A DNA stretch of 64,000 bases from Sporolactobacillus vineae DSM 21990 = SL153 (GTDB lineage Bacteria > Bacillota > Bacilli > Bacillales > Sporolactobacillaceae): NCBI RefSeq assembly GCF_000377985.1, contig NZ_KB899044.1, positions 62,001 to 126,000 on the forward strand, written 5' to 3'. The notes beneath the pieces were generated by a model. It was not told the DNA's origin. It ran no database searches and saw only the letters and a list, made by a program, of their open reading frames with translations. Below are positions 45,490 through 53,747 of this stretch, one piece after another. Each line of letters starts with the position of its first letter. The first letter of the stretch is position 1. A program made the position numbers and the translations under genes.

Positions 45490-46266
45490 TTGGTCAGAGG
45501 GAAAACAGTTGTGATTACAGGCTCGGCCCGGGGAATCGGTTTCGAAATTGGCAAATCATTCGCTCAAAACGGAGCAAATGTTGTGCTTTCCGATATTAAC
45601 GCATTATCCCTTGCTGAAGCGGAGCGCACGATTACGGCTCTTGGCGGGACGGTAACTGCCGTTGCCGCGGACGTCACTAAAGAAGATCAGATTCAGAATC
45701 TGATCGATCAGGCAGTGAAGACCTATGGTGGTGTTGATATTCTCATCAATAATGCCGGGCTGCAGCATGTCGCACCGATCGAAGACTTCCCCTCGGAAAA
45801 ATTCGAGCAGATGATCCGAATTATGCTGATTGCCCCGTTCTATGCGATTAAGCATGTACTGCCGGTCATGAAAAGCCGGAAATACGGACGGATTATTAAT
45901 ATCGCATCAATCAACGGCCTGATCGGCTTCGCAAATAAAGCGGCGTATAACAGTGCCAAACACGGCCTGATCGGCCTGACTAAAGTCGCTGCACTGGAAA
46001 GTGCGGCATACGGCATCACGGTAAATGCCCTCTGCCCGGGTTACGTTGATACGGCGCTTGTCCGCGGCCAGCTGAAAGATGTTGCGGCGACACGTAACGT
46101 GCCGGTTGAGGCGGTTCTCGAAGAAGTTTTTTATCCGCTTATTCCACAGAAACGCCTGCTCGACGTTCGTGAGATTGCCGATTATGCCTTGTTCCTGGCA
46201 GGCGATAAAGCCCGGGGCGTCACCGGCCAGGCGGTTGTTCTTGACGGCGGCTACACCGCACAGTGA
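45490..46266 (+). CDS. 3-hydroxybutyrate dehydrogenase (YxjF-like SDR)
   Basis: A 258-residue short-chain dehydrogenase that interconverts 3-hydroxybutyrate and acetoacetate with NAD. The cofactor motif TGSARGIGFEIG is near residue 10, NNAG near 87, and the catalytic set is S140, Y153 and K157 in NIASINGLIGF and AAYNSAKHG. The frame is open to 45304, but GGAGGA at 45477-45482 is seven bases before TTG 45490, giving the B. subtilis YxjF length (about 257). It is divergent from the rest of the ketone-body genes and ends at a terminator. Confidence 0.9.
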   Translation: MVRGKTVVITGSARGIGFEIGKSFAQNGANVVLSDINALSLAEAERTITALGGTVTAVAADVTKEDQIQNLIDQAVKTYGGVDILINNAGLQHVAPIEDFPSEKFEQMIRIMLIAPFYAIKHVLPVMKSRKYGRIINIASINGLIGFANKAAYNSAKHGLIGLTKVAALESAAYGITVNALCPGYVDTALVRGQLKDVAATRNVPVEAVLEEVFYPLIPQKRLLDVREIADYALFLAGDKARGVTGQAVVLDGGYTAQ

Positions 46267-46318
46267 CGGCTTCACGGTACATCATCCCTGGTCTCTAGCG
46301 TTTCTATCCTATTGATAG

Positions 46319-46351
46319 AAAACCGGTCATCGTCAGATGCACCGGTTTTTT
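46319..46351 (+). terminator. terminator after the hydroxybutyrate dehydrogenase gene
   Basis: AAAACCGGT (46319-46327) pairs with ACCGGTTTT (46341-46349), extended by CAT/ATG in the loop, and ends in a T run. Confidence 0.85.
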
Positions 46352-46474
46352 CACACATATTCATACCTTTCAATTCTATTAAACTGAAAAGAATCTTTAA
46401 AAAAAGTAGTCTATCTCCTCCTCCTCGCGTCATAGAGTTAGAGAGATGAAGCGATTCTCAGAGGAGGGACAAGC

Positions 46475-47551
46475 ATGCACGGAATGAAACGGCGGCGAAC
46501 GCGGGTAGTCAATCTTATCATCACTTATCTGTCCGTCTTAATCGCTTTCTTTGTGCTTGCTGCAGCGGTCACCGTCAGCCAGGTCCGGATCCTTTCGATA
46601 GAAAATGCGCTCCAGAAGGCAACATGGCCGGCTGAAACACTTCTTTCTCAGACTTTCGGGAATGAAAATGCCGCCTTTCTTCACGTCCTCCGCAGCACGG
46701 ACCGGCCGAAGAGCCTGGGCCATCTGGCATTTGAATCGATGACCGATCTCCGTTTTGACGACATTCGAAGTCTGTTCGGATCGGAAATTCCCGGATTTTC
46801 GATTTATAATACAAAGATCTTTGCTGCCGGAGAAGGCCTGAATTTTAATAACCTCCCTCAGGACAATCCGCCGCAGATAAAAATTGAAGCGCCGAAAAAG
46901 CCGGCCAAAGTACCCGGCAAGACCCCTGTCGCTGAAAATAAGCTGACCAAAAAAGTCCTCCTTTACCAGACACATTACTGGGAATCCTATAAACCGGCAA
47001 ACAACGGTCTGGATGCCAATACGACCAACCCGAATGTCGGCGTTTTCCGCGCCGGCAATGAGGTTGCCCAGGTCCTTCTGAATAACGGGATCGGTTCCCT
47101 TCACCCAGATCCGCGCAACTGGGGAGCCAATACAGCCTATGCAAGTTCCAGACAGCTGGTCCGGAGCATGCTGAAACAGAATCCGTCACTGACTTATCTG
47201 ATCGATATTCACCGGGATTCTCTTGGCCGTTCCGTAACAACAATGAAGCGTAACAGCAACACGTATGCCCGGATCAGCTTCATCGTCGGGGAAACCAATC
47301 CGGGCTACACCGCCAATCTATATTTTGCGAAACAGCTGAAAGCGATTCTGGACAAGCACTACCCGGGAATCGTCCGCGGCATCGTCGGCAAAACGAAGTT
47401 TGACGGCAATGGGATTTATAATCAGGATTTATCTAAAAATGCAATTCTGATTGAAATCGGCGGCGTCGACAACACACTGGCCGAAGTGGACCGCTCTTCC
47501 AAAGCCGTCGGCGAAGCGCTGTCCGAATATATTAAAAGTGCGAAAAAGTAA
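46475..47551 (+). CDS. SpoIIP-family sporulation protein
   Basis: A 358-residue membrane-anchored cell wall hydrolase of the SpoIIP family, which with SpoIID degrades septal peptidoglycan during engulfment. One N-terminal helix (about 14-36) is followed by a linker rich in P and K and the catalytic domain: LLYQTHYWESYK near 160, IDIHRDSLGR near 242 and IEIGGVDNTLAEVDRS near 325, containing the expected metal-binding H and E. GGAGGG precedes ATG 46475. The usual upstream gpr is missing, so it may be a paralogue such as the YxeB/SpoIIP2 type. CATAGAGT at 46431-46438 loosely resembles a sigma-E -10. Confidence 0.85.
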   Translation: MHGMKRRRTRVVNLIITYLSVLIAFFVLAAAVTVSQVRILSIENALQKATWPAETLLSQTFGNENAAFLHVLRSTDRPKSLGHLAFESMTDLRFDDIRSLFGSEIPGFSIYNTKIFAAGEGLNFNNLPQDNPPQIKIEAPKKPAKVPGKTPVAENKLTKKVLLYQTHYWESYKPANNGLDANTTNPNVGVFRAGNEVAQVLLNNGIGSLHPDPRNWGANTAYASSRQLVRSMLKQNPSLTYLIDIHRDSLGRSVTTMKRNSNTYARISFIVGETNPGYTANLYFAKQLKAILDKHYPGIVRGIVGKTKFDGNGIYNQDLSKNAILIEIGGVDNTLAEVDRSSKAVGEALSEYIKSAKK

Positions 47552-47559
47552 AATAACGG

Positions 47560-47588
47560 TTGTAGAATTTAGTATCAGGTATTAATAT
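47560..47588 (+). promoter_or_regulatory. possible promoter of the mbcS-type gene
   Basis: TTGTAG (47560-47565), 17 bases, TAATAT (47583-47588). The leader carries a small stem, TCACGC with GCGTGA, between 47614 and 47637. Confidence 0.45.
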
Positions 47589-47659
47589 GTAATTATAAAT
47601 TCTGATAAAAAAGCTCACGCAGGATGGACTGAGCGTGACGAAAATGAGGTGCATTAATA

Positions 47660-49258
47660 TTGGAACTGAAAGATCTTATTGCTCCGGACACATATAATCT
47701 AACCAGTGAAATCGACCGGTTCGATTCAGAACGGATCGCGCTGCGCTGGGAAAGTGACAAGGGAGAAAAAAAGACGATCACGTATCATCAGCTGATTCAG
47801 CGGGGAAAACAGTTTGCCAATGTCTTGTCCGGCCTTGGCCTGAAAAAAGGCGACCGGATCATGACCATCGTTCCAAGGATCATCGATGCCTATGTCATCT
47901 ACCTTGGTGCGCTGCGCGCCGGCATCGCCGTCATTCCGGGTTCCGAAATGCTCCGGTCGGCCGACATTGCGCTGCGTCTCAGCCAGGGCGAAGCCAAGGC
48001 AATCGTCGCTTATCGTGATTACACCAGCCAGGTTGACGGGATTAAAGAAACTTTGCCCGCATTAAAATATAAAATTTCCGTTGATGGGGAGACGGACGGC
48101 TGGCTGTCGATGAACCGGCTGGTCAGTGAGGCATCCGCAGACTTTACAACGGTCCGGACGAGCAAAGACGATATGGCTTTTCTGACGTACACATCCGGCA
48201 CATCCGGCACGCCAAAGGCGGTCATTCACAGTCACGGCTGGGCATACGCGCATCTGAGGATCGCGCCCTCCCGCTGGCTCGACATTCATGACGGCGATAC
48301 GTTCTGGGCGACAGCCGGACCCGGCTGGCAGAAATGGATCTGGAGCCCTTTCCTATCTGTCCTTGGGAAAGGTGTTACCGGTCTCGTTTACTTTGGGCGT
48401 TTCCACCCGGAGAAACAGCTGCAGCTGCTTCAGGACTATCGGGTGAACGTGCTTTGCTGTACACCGACAGAATACCGGCTGATGGCCAAGGTTAACAATC
48501 TTGGCAAGTATGATCTGTCGCATCTGCGCAACGCCTGCTCTGCCGGAGAGGCATTGAACCGGGAAGTGACCGATATCTTTAAAAGGACCTTTGATATTCA
48601 GTTGAAAGACGGTTATGGGCAAACTGAGAGCACACTGCTGATCGGTACAATGGTCGGCGATCAGATCCGTGTCGGTTCGATGGGCAAAGCGATACTCGAC
48701 CCGTTTATCACGGTTATTGACGAAGAAGGCCACCCGGTACCGGACGGGACAGTCGGAAACATTGCCGTCAGGCGTGATTTTCCTGCACTGTTCCGCGGCT
48801 ACTTCCATCAGGAAGACCGCTACGAAGCAGCTGTTCGCGGCAACTACTTCCTGACTGGCGACCGTGCGGCGAAAGATAAAGACGGTTACTTCTGGTTCCA
48901 TGGACGGCGCGACGATGTGATCATCAGTTCAGGTTATACCATCGGACCGGTGGAGGTTGAAGATGCTCTGTTGAAATCCCAGGCTGTTAAAGACTGCGCT
49001 GTTGTCGGAATACCGCACGAGATTCGCGGGAATATCGTGAAAGCATTTGTGATTCTCCGCGACGGGTACGAACCGTCACAGGATTTGATTCACGAACTGC
49101 AGACTTTTGTGAAGAAAGAAACAGCGCCGTATAAATATCCACGGGAAATCGAGTTTGTTCAGGATCTTCCAAAGACCATTTCCGGAAAGATCAAGCGCTC
49201 GGCACTCCGCGACCTCGAAGTACGCCGTGCCCGTGAAAAAGGCATGAACGTCGAATAA
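47660..49258 (+). CDS. acyl-CoA synthetase, MbcS (YtcI) type
   Basis: A 532-residue AMP-forming acyl-CoA synthetase. The P-loop TYTSGTSGTPKAVIHSHG is near 176, DGYGQTES near 313, TGDRAAKDKDGYFWFHGR near 400 and the catalytic lysine in TISGKIKRS near 509. Length and motif spelling resemble B. subtilis MbcS, which activates isobutyrate and 2-methylbutyrate. It is clearly distinct from the AcsA encoded at 7280. TTG 47660 follows a GAGGTG site. It likely recycles branched-chain or short fatty acids; exact specificity is inferred. It ends at a bidirectional terminator facing the ykoC gene. Confidence 0.85.
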   Translation: MELKDLIAPDTYNLTSEIDRFDSERIALRWESDKGEKKTITYHQLIQRGKQFANVLSGLGLKKGDRIMTIVPRIIDAYVIYLGALRAGIAVIPGSEMLRSADIALRLSQGEAKAIVAYRDYTSQVDGIKETLPALKYKISVDGETDGWLSMNRLVSEASADFTTVRTSKDDMAFLTYTSGTSGTPKAVIHSHGWAYAHLRIAPSRWLDIHDGDTFWATAGPGWQKWIWSPFLSVLGKGVTGLVYFGRFHPEKQLQLLQDYRVNVLCCTPTEYRLMAKVNNLGKYDLSHLRNACSAGEALNREVTDIFKRTFDIQLKDGYGQTESTLLIGTMVGDQIRVGSMGKAILDPFITVIDEEGHPVPDGTVGNIAVRRDFPALFRGYFHQEDRYEAAVRGNYFLTGDRAAKDKDGYFWFHGRRDDVIISSGYTIGPVEVEDALLKSQAVKDCAVVGIPHEIRGNIVKAFVILRDGYEPSQDLIHELQTFVKKETAPYKYPREIEFVQDLPKTISGKIKRSALRDLEVRRAREKGMNVE

Positions 49259-49286
49259 GTTCCGATTATCAGAAAGCAGCAAAAAA

Positions 49287-49321
49287 GCACGTCTTCCGAC
49301 GAAATGGAAGACGTGCCTTTT
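49287..49321. terminator. bidirectional terminator between mbcS-type gene and ykoC
   Basis: GCACGTCTTCC (49287-49297) pairs perfectly with GGAAGACGTGC (49306-49316), eight-base loop, with A6 before and CTTTTT after. Confidence 0.9.
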
Positions 49322-49339
49322 TGCTGTTTATCCAATGGT

Positions 49340-50143
49340 TCAGTACCCGTCGATGACATTGGTATACGGCGTCAGCGGAATCCAGCGGGACAGAAGAAAT
49401 CCGGAGACGACCGTGACTGTCATGACCGAGAGAAAGATGAGATCTTTCCTGCTCCATCCGATCTGGTAATAAAATGTCCGCTTTTCTTTCATCGAAAAAC
49501 GTTTGGCTTCCATAGCAACTGCAGTCCGCTGCGCCCGGCGGATGGACTGTACAAGGATGCCCAGGGCATAGTGCAGAAATCGCTCGTAGAACGCCCGCAG
49601 TCCCTTCTGTCGCGACATACCGCGGACTTTCATCGCCTGACGGATGTGTCCGAGCTCTTCCGCCATCATCGGCAGCATCCGGAACGCAGCAAGACAGCCG
49701 TAAGCATAGCGTACGGGTACCTTCAATTGTTGCATGAGTGAATAAAAGAAAGGCACCGGCGGCGTCGTGGACGCGAACAGAACACCGAGCAGACCGAACA
49801 CAAAGGTTCTGAGGCCTAGCTGGATCCCGCGGGCCAGGCTCTCCTCTGTCGTCCGAATCAGAAACCACTGAAAAAGTACGTGTGAGCCCTTACCATAAAG
49901 GATCATCGCTGAAGCACTGAAAAAAGAAACAATAAAGGTCATCAGAAAAAATCCGACCGACCATTTCCGGGGCAGTCCGTTCGCCCAGAGCGTCACAATG
50001 GAAAAAGCGACAGTGGTCCAGATCATCGTATTCAGATTCTGCACGGACAGGTAGAGAATGAACAAAAAGGCGAAACAGATCAGTTTCAGCGACGGATTGA
50101 CTTTAAAGAATAATTTACTGGTGTCTGTGATAACGGGATCCAT
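49340..50143 (-). CDS. ykoC: ECF transporter T component YkoC
   Basis: Transmembrane coupling subunit (EcfT-like) of the YkoEDC thiamine/HMP transporter, 267 residues. Several helices lie in the N-terminal half, and the diagnostic Ala-Arg-Gly-type coupling motif appears as KVRGM near 180 with AMEAKRFSM near 217. GGAGACCG lies before ATG 50143, which overlaps ykoD by 29 bases. Last gene of the TPP riboswitch-controlled unit. Confidence 0.88.
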   Translation of the reverse strand: MDPVITDTSKLFFKVNPSLKLICFAFLFILYLSVQNLNTMIWTTVAFSIVTLWANGLPRKWSVGFFLMTFIVSFFSASAMILYGKGSHVLFQWFLIRTTEESLARGIQLGLRTFVFGLLGVLFASTTPPVPFFYSLMQQLKVPVRYAYGCLAAFRMLPMMAEELGHIRQAMKVRGMSRQKGLRAFYERFLHYALGILVQSIRRAQRTAVAMEAKRFSMKEKRTFYYQIGWSRKDLIFLSVMTVTVVSGFLLSRWIPLTPYTNVIDGY

Positions 50144-51590
50144 TTTCGGTCTCCTCTCCCCGCCCGGATGCGGGAACCCGGCTGTCCCCGATCAGGCGGC
50201 CGTCCGCGACGGTCAGGACACGTGTCGCAAATCTGCGGACAATCTCCATCTCATGAGTGACCATAATGACAGTTGTGCCTCCGTCTACCAGCGACTGGAA
50301 CAGATCAAGCAGGGCAAATGTATTGCGGGCGTCCTGGCCAAACGTCGGCTCATCGAGGATCACCGCCTGCGGCCGGTCAATCAGCGAGGCAGCGACACTG
50401 AGCCGGCGTTTCTGACCGACCGACAGTTGATACGGATGTGTCGTCCGCTGCTGTGTCAGGGCAAATTGCTCCAGACTACGGGTCACCAGCTTCTCGATCT
50501 CTGAAACAGGCAATTTATTCAGCTTCAGACTGAAACCGAGTTCATCTTCCACTTTGTCGGTGACAAACTGATATTCAGGATTCTGGAAGACAAAGGAAAC
50601 ATCCTCTTCCTTGTGATCCAGGTACCAGTGCATGATCCCTTCATGGCGGACCAGACTGCGGATGCCTTCGACCATTGTGCTCTTTCCGGCCCCGTTCTTA
50701 CCGATCACAGCCACCCATTCCCCGCGATACAGGTGCAGTTCAGGAACGGTGAAACACTTCGTCCGCCCATGATAGACTGAGAAATTCTTCAGATCCAGAA
50801 TCGGCTCTTCATGTTTCTGCCGGCGTATCGGCACGGGACGGCGCCGCTCATAGGCCGGCCAGGCATCCGGATGCCAGATTCCGTAGGCATCGAGTTCATC
50901 ACGATATTGCTCCAGCACCTGGTCTTTAGGCCCGTCCGCTAATATGCGGCCGTCCGGATCAAACAGAACGATACGTGCTACCAGATCAAGGATCCGGCTG
51001 ATTTTGTGTTCGACGATGAGCAGCGTCCGGCCCTTACTGATCCGGCGAACGGTCTCCCAGAGCTGCTCCGTGCCATCCGGATCGAGAAGCGCCGTCGGTT
51101 CATCAAGAAACAGGACCTCCGGCTCAAGCGCAAGCACACTCGCAATGGCGAGCCGCTGTTTCATCCCCCCCGACAGCGTGCGGATCAAACGATGCGGATC
51201 GGAAAAGTCGAGCCCGGTAAGCTTCAGGTAATCGTGAATCAGTCCCGGCATCTTTTTCGGATCGATTCGACGGTTTTCCAGGACGAAGGCAATTTCTTCA
51301 TCGACATAGGGCATGCAAAATTGTGTATCGGGATCCTGAAAAATAAAACCCCAGCTTTTCGGGATCGACAGCTTCTCCGTATGCACCGGCAAGGGGACAC
51401 TTTTAGGAATCAGCCCTGACAGAACCTGAAGCAGTGTCGATTTGCCGCAGCCCGACGGCCCGAGAAACAGAATTTTCTCACCCTTTTGATAATTGAAACT
51501 GAGATCCTTAAAAAACATGTCCTTTTTTTGAGGAAATGCCAGCCTTAAATCAGTGACGCCCCATACGGGTTCGTTACTTTTTAAGCACAT
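50115..51590 (-). CDS. ykoD: ECF transporter double ATPase YkoD
   Basis: A 491-residue fusion of two ABC ATPase domains, as in B. subtilis YkoD. Domain 1 has Walker A GPSGCGKST near 46, signature LSGGMKQR near 146 and Walker B VLFLDEPTALLD. Domain 2 has GKNGAGKST near 298, signature LSVGQKRR (second residue pair changed from GG to VG) and AVILDEPTFGQD. It energises uptake of a thiamine precursor with YkoC and YkoE. AAGGAAG upstream supports ATG 51590, overlapping ykoE by 17 bases. An ATG at 51620 is open but lacks a site. Confidence 0.92.
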   Translation of the reverse strand: MCLKSNEPVWGVTDLRLAFPQKKDMFFKDLSFNYQKGEKILFLGPSGCGKSTLLQVLSGLIPKSVPLPVHTEKLSIPKSWGFIFQDPDTQFCMPYVDEEIAFVLENRRIDPKKMPGLIHDYLKLTGLDFSDPHRLIRTLSGGMKQRLAIASVLALEPEVLFLDEPTALLDPDGTEQLWETVRRISKGRTLLIVEHKISRILDLVARIVLFDPDGRILADGPKDQVLEQYRDELDAYGIWHPDAWPAYERRRPVPIRRQKHEEPILDLKNFSVYHGRTKCFTVPELHLYRGEWVAVIGKNGAGKSTMVEGIRSLVRHEGIMHWYLDHKEEDVSFVFQNPEYQFVTDKVEDELGFSLKLNKLPVSEIEKLVTRSLEQFALTQQRTTHPYQLSVGQKRRLSVAASLIDRPQAVILDEPTFGQDARNTFALLDLFQSLVDGGTTVIMVTHEMEIVRRFATRVLTVADGRLIGDSRVPASGRGEETENGSRYHRHQ

Positions 51591-52167
51591 CGTAATCTTC
51601 CTTGGTGACCGGGCGAACAAGCTGGGTCACACCGGTCTTCTCAAGTGCTTTGACCAGAATATAAGGAAGAAATCCGGCAAGGATAATCGCGCTGATGAAT
51701 CGGAAAACGATATTCAGTGTCAGGTTCCAGCCGACCAGACCGGTCAGATAGCCATACGGAATATCAAGAATAAACGAACCGATCGAAGCGGCAACGCCGG
51801 ACAATATAGCGGTAAGAAGCGTAAACCTCTTATAAAGAAATGCAGCAAATACAGCTTCGGAGAATACCCCCTGGATCAGTCCATAATAAACGTTGATGAT
51901 ACCGCCGCTGCCGGCAAACAGCAGTTCAACTGCCGCCGCCGCGGTTTCTGCAAGAAATGCGACCCCCGGTTTGCGGATCAGCAGGGCTACGAACGGTCCG
52001 GCAATAAACCAGATACCGTACGTCAGCATTTCCAGCTGAAGGCCGAACGGCTTTAATAAGTCATAGACCGGCCCCATCAATCTGAAGATCAGTCCGAAAA
52101 CCAGTGAAGCGACAATCGTGACCAGAATATCGGTCAGATTCAGTTTACCAATCTTTTGTTCAGCCAT
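51574..52167 (-). CDS. ykoE: ECF transporter substrate-binding component YkoE
   Basis: The S component of the thiamine/hydroxymethylpyrimidine ECF transporter, 197 residues with about five or six helices. LTYGIWFIAGPFVALLIRKPG near 52 (LTYGIWFIAGP) and AGSGGIINVYYGLIQG near 90 are typical YkoE blocks. GGGGGA lies about eight bases before ATG 52167. A TPP riboswitch and terminator precede it, so it is off when thiamine pyrophosphate is plentiful. The accessory ykoF gene of B. subtilis is missing. Confidence 0.92.
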   Translation of the reverse strand: MAEQKIGKLNLTDILVTIVASLVFGLIFRLMGPVYDLLKPFGLQLEMLTYGIWFIAGPFVALLIRKPGVAFLAETAAAAVELLFAGSGGIINVYYGLIQGVFSEAVFAAFLYKRFTLLTAILSGVAASIGSFILDIPYGYLTGLVGWNLTLNIVFRFISAIILAGFLPYILVKALEKTGVTQLVRPVTKEDYDVLKK

Positions 52168-52231
52168 TGCAATTCCCCCTGATGTCGCCCGCCCGCCATG
52201 ATGCGAATGCTGCCGGTTGATGCCGGAAAGC

Positions 52232-52270
52232 AAAATTAAACCGCTTCCTTTGAGCGATAGAAAGCGGTTT
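52232..52270 (-). terminator. riboswitch-controlled terminator of ykoEDC
   Basis: On the minus strand, AAACCGCTT (52270-52262) pairs with AAGCGGTTT (52246-52238), then AATTTTG. It lies between the TPP aptamer and ykoE, as an expression platform should. Confidence 0.75.
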
Positions 52271-52288
52271 TTGTATTTCCTATGAGTA

Positions 52289-52370
52289 CCACTTTCCTAC
52301 GCTGGCATTAACCAGATCAGGTCCAAGGGTCGGAGCCCAAACTCCTCTCAGCAAAACGCACCCCTAGTGG
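52289..52370 (-). promoter_or_regulatory. TPP riboswitch (THI element)
   Basis: On the minus strand the conserved aptamer reads CTGAGAGGA near 52350, GGACCTGATCTGG near 52323 and TAATGCCAGCGTAGGAA near 52307, closed by P1 CCACT/AGTGG (52370-52366 with 52293-52289). Binding of thiamine pyrophosphate should favour the terminator downstream and switch off ykoEDC. Confidence 0.95.
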
Positions 52371-52396
52371 ACAGGCATATTCTTTTTTACCTCTTA

Positions 52397-52425
52397 AATG
52401 TACACCATCGCCGGGGAATCTTCAA
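52397..52425 (-). promoter_or_regulatory. sigma-A promoter of the TPP riboswitch unit
   Basis: On the minus strand, TTGAAG (52425-52420), exactly 17 bases, TACATT (52402-52397), about 25 bases before the aptamer. Confidence 0.65.
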
Positions 52426-52541
52426 GAATCAGAAGACGGAACATCCGCTACTTACTGAAAACAGTGGACAGACATTCATAATTTATCAGGACAAGCCATA
52501 TCTTTTGATAGAGCCATTTTCCTAAGGAGGAAACAGAAGAT

Positions 52542-52748
52542 ATGGAAAAAATCGTCCCTGTCATCCCGAAAACAAGACGCGCCCTTCTGTTTGAGAGAGT
52601 CACCCGTTATTTCCGCAAATTTGACCGGCTGTCTGCAGAAGATTGTTTCGAGGCGCTGACAGCCGTCATGTACCGGCTCATTTTGTTTTTAGGCGTCCCC
52701 TATCTCGTTTTCCAGATTGTCCGCTTTCTATTTCTTCCCGGAAACTGA
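52542..52748 (+). CDS. 68-residue small membrane protein
   Basis: A basic N-terminal half (KTRRALLFERVTRYFRKFD) is followed by a single hydrophobic helix, MYRLILFLGVPYLVFQIV, and a short tail. A perfect AAGGAGG lies 11 bases upstream of the ATG, which is strong support for translation. I recognise no family. It converges with yppE and overlaps its 3' end by 21 bases. A small single-pass regulator or spore protein is possible but not shown. Confidence 0.55.
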   Translation: MEKIVPVIPKTRRALLFERVTRYFRKFDRLSAEDCFEALTAVMYRLILFLGVPYLVFQIVRFLFLPGN

Positions 52749-53138
52749 TCCTTCCGCGGTATTCTTACGGTCGGCATCCAGTTGTGTCAGCAATGTATCC
52801 AGAACAAAATCGATGGCTTCGATCGTCTCGATAAACCGGCGTCGCCGCGTATCCTCCTGGAAGGCGGTGACACAGACAATCTGAAGGTTTTCGCAAGTTG
52901 CCTTGATTTGCTCAGGGTGGACATATCTGGGCTTCCGCTTCCGGACCCAGTCCCCGGCCATGGGTTTCCAGGCATTTACGGCTGACTGCATCAGATCTGC
53001 AAACGGCTTGACCCTGCCCTGGAAATCAACCTGATAACCCGGCAGCGTTGTCACGTTCATAAACTGGTCGCAAGCTTTCTTATTCAGCATTTTCAGCTCT
53101 TTCGTCGTCTTTCTGAGTCGATCGGTCGGATTGTTCAT
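52728..53138 (-). CDS. yppE: YppE family protein
   Basis: A 136-residue helical protein of the YppE/DUF1798 family. The block YQVDFQGRVKPFADLM near 35, RKRKPRYVHPEQIKAT near 65 and the C-terminal helix RRRFIETIEAIDFVLDTLL match its four-helix pattern. The function is unknown. GGAGGAAG precedes ATG 53138. In B. subtilis the ypp genes adjoin recU-ponA divergently, as here. It lies 41 bases after the stop of the preceding 106-residue gene, so the two probably share a transcript. Confidence 0.75.
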   Translation of the reverse strand: MNNPTDRLRKTTKELKMLNKKACDQFMNVTTLPGYQVDFQGRVKPFADLMQSAVNAWKPMAGDWVRKRKPRYVHPEQIKATCENLQIVCVTAFQEDTRRRRFIETIEAIDFVLDTLLTQLDADRKNTAEGSVSGKK

Positions 53139-53179
53139 CTGTATCTTCCTCCATGGCTGCAGCAGTCTTTCCTGCTCCC

Positions 53180-53500
53180 CTAGTTTACCATGGTTTGAGA
53201 ACGATGAAACGGCGGGGCCTCTTCACGTACCTGCACCGGTACATCATTTGTGCCATGTCCGCCGGCTTCCGCATGCCGAGCCGGCAGAGGGTCAAAAAGT
53301 GTGCTGTTTCGTTCGAGACTGAGGAGGCGCCGGACCGACCGGAGCAGGAGTTTCCTGTATTGGCCCCGATAATCCCCGGTTTCGTCGATCAGCCGGCGCT
53401 GACACTTCTTCTGAAGCTGTTCGACGTCAAAGATCATACCGGTTAATTTTTCATCGATCTGTTCCCTTGTAAGGCTTCCGGAGTCGTGCCGAACTGTCAT
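53180..53500 (-). CDS. 106-residue hypothetical protein upstream of yppE
   Basis: The first 70 residues form charged amphipathic helices (SLTREQIDEKLTGMIFDVEQ, then QLQKKCQRRLIDE), and the tail is polar and unstructured. No family recognised. AAGGGAA precedes ATG 53500, a fair ribosome binding site. Position between yppE and divergent recU suggests it belongs to the variable ypp set of Bacillales, but no match to yppC or yppD is claimed. Confidence 0.55.
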   Translation of the reverse strand: MTVRHDSGSLTREQIDEKLTGMIFDVEQLQKKCQRRLIDETGDYRGQYRKLLLRSVRRLLSLERNSTLFDPLPARHAEAGGHGTNDVPVQVREEAPPFHRSQTMVN

Positions 53501-53696
53501 GACAGTTCCCTTCTTTCCTTATTATTTATCTGTTAAAACATTCGCCCGGCAGATGCGGAACTCCTTTATGGATGACAAAAGTGGTGCCACGCCGACAAAA
53601 CTAGTGTTCTGTCGGCACCTTCAGAAACCGGATCCGCCATATTTCCGATTTACAGAGGTTCCAGGGAGACAGGTGTTCCCGTTACTACAGGATTTT

Positions 53697-53705
53697 TGGT
53701 ATACT
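53697..53705 (+). promoter_or_regulatory. extended -10 promoter of recU
   Basis: TGGTATACT is an extended -10 (TGN plus TATACT), 42 bases before recU. No clear -35. A small dyad, GCCGACA (53591-53597) with TGTCGGC (53610-53616), lies upstream in the 247-base divergent gap. Confidence 0.5.
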
Positions 53706-53747
53706 GTTAACGACCGCCCGCTTGGTCTGTGAAGGGAGACTGGGAGA

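Noticed and set aside
53591-53616. Terminator between recU and the divergent gene
   Set aside because: The seven-pair stem has a 12-base loop and no T run, and both genes point away from it.
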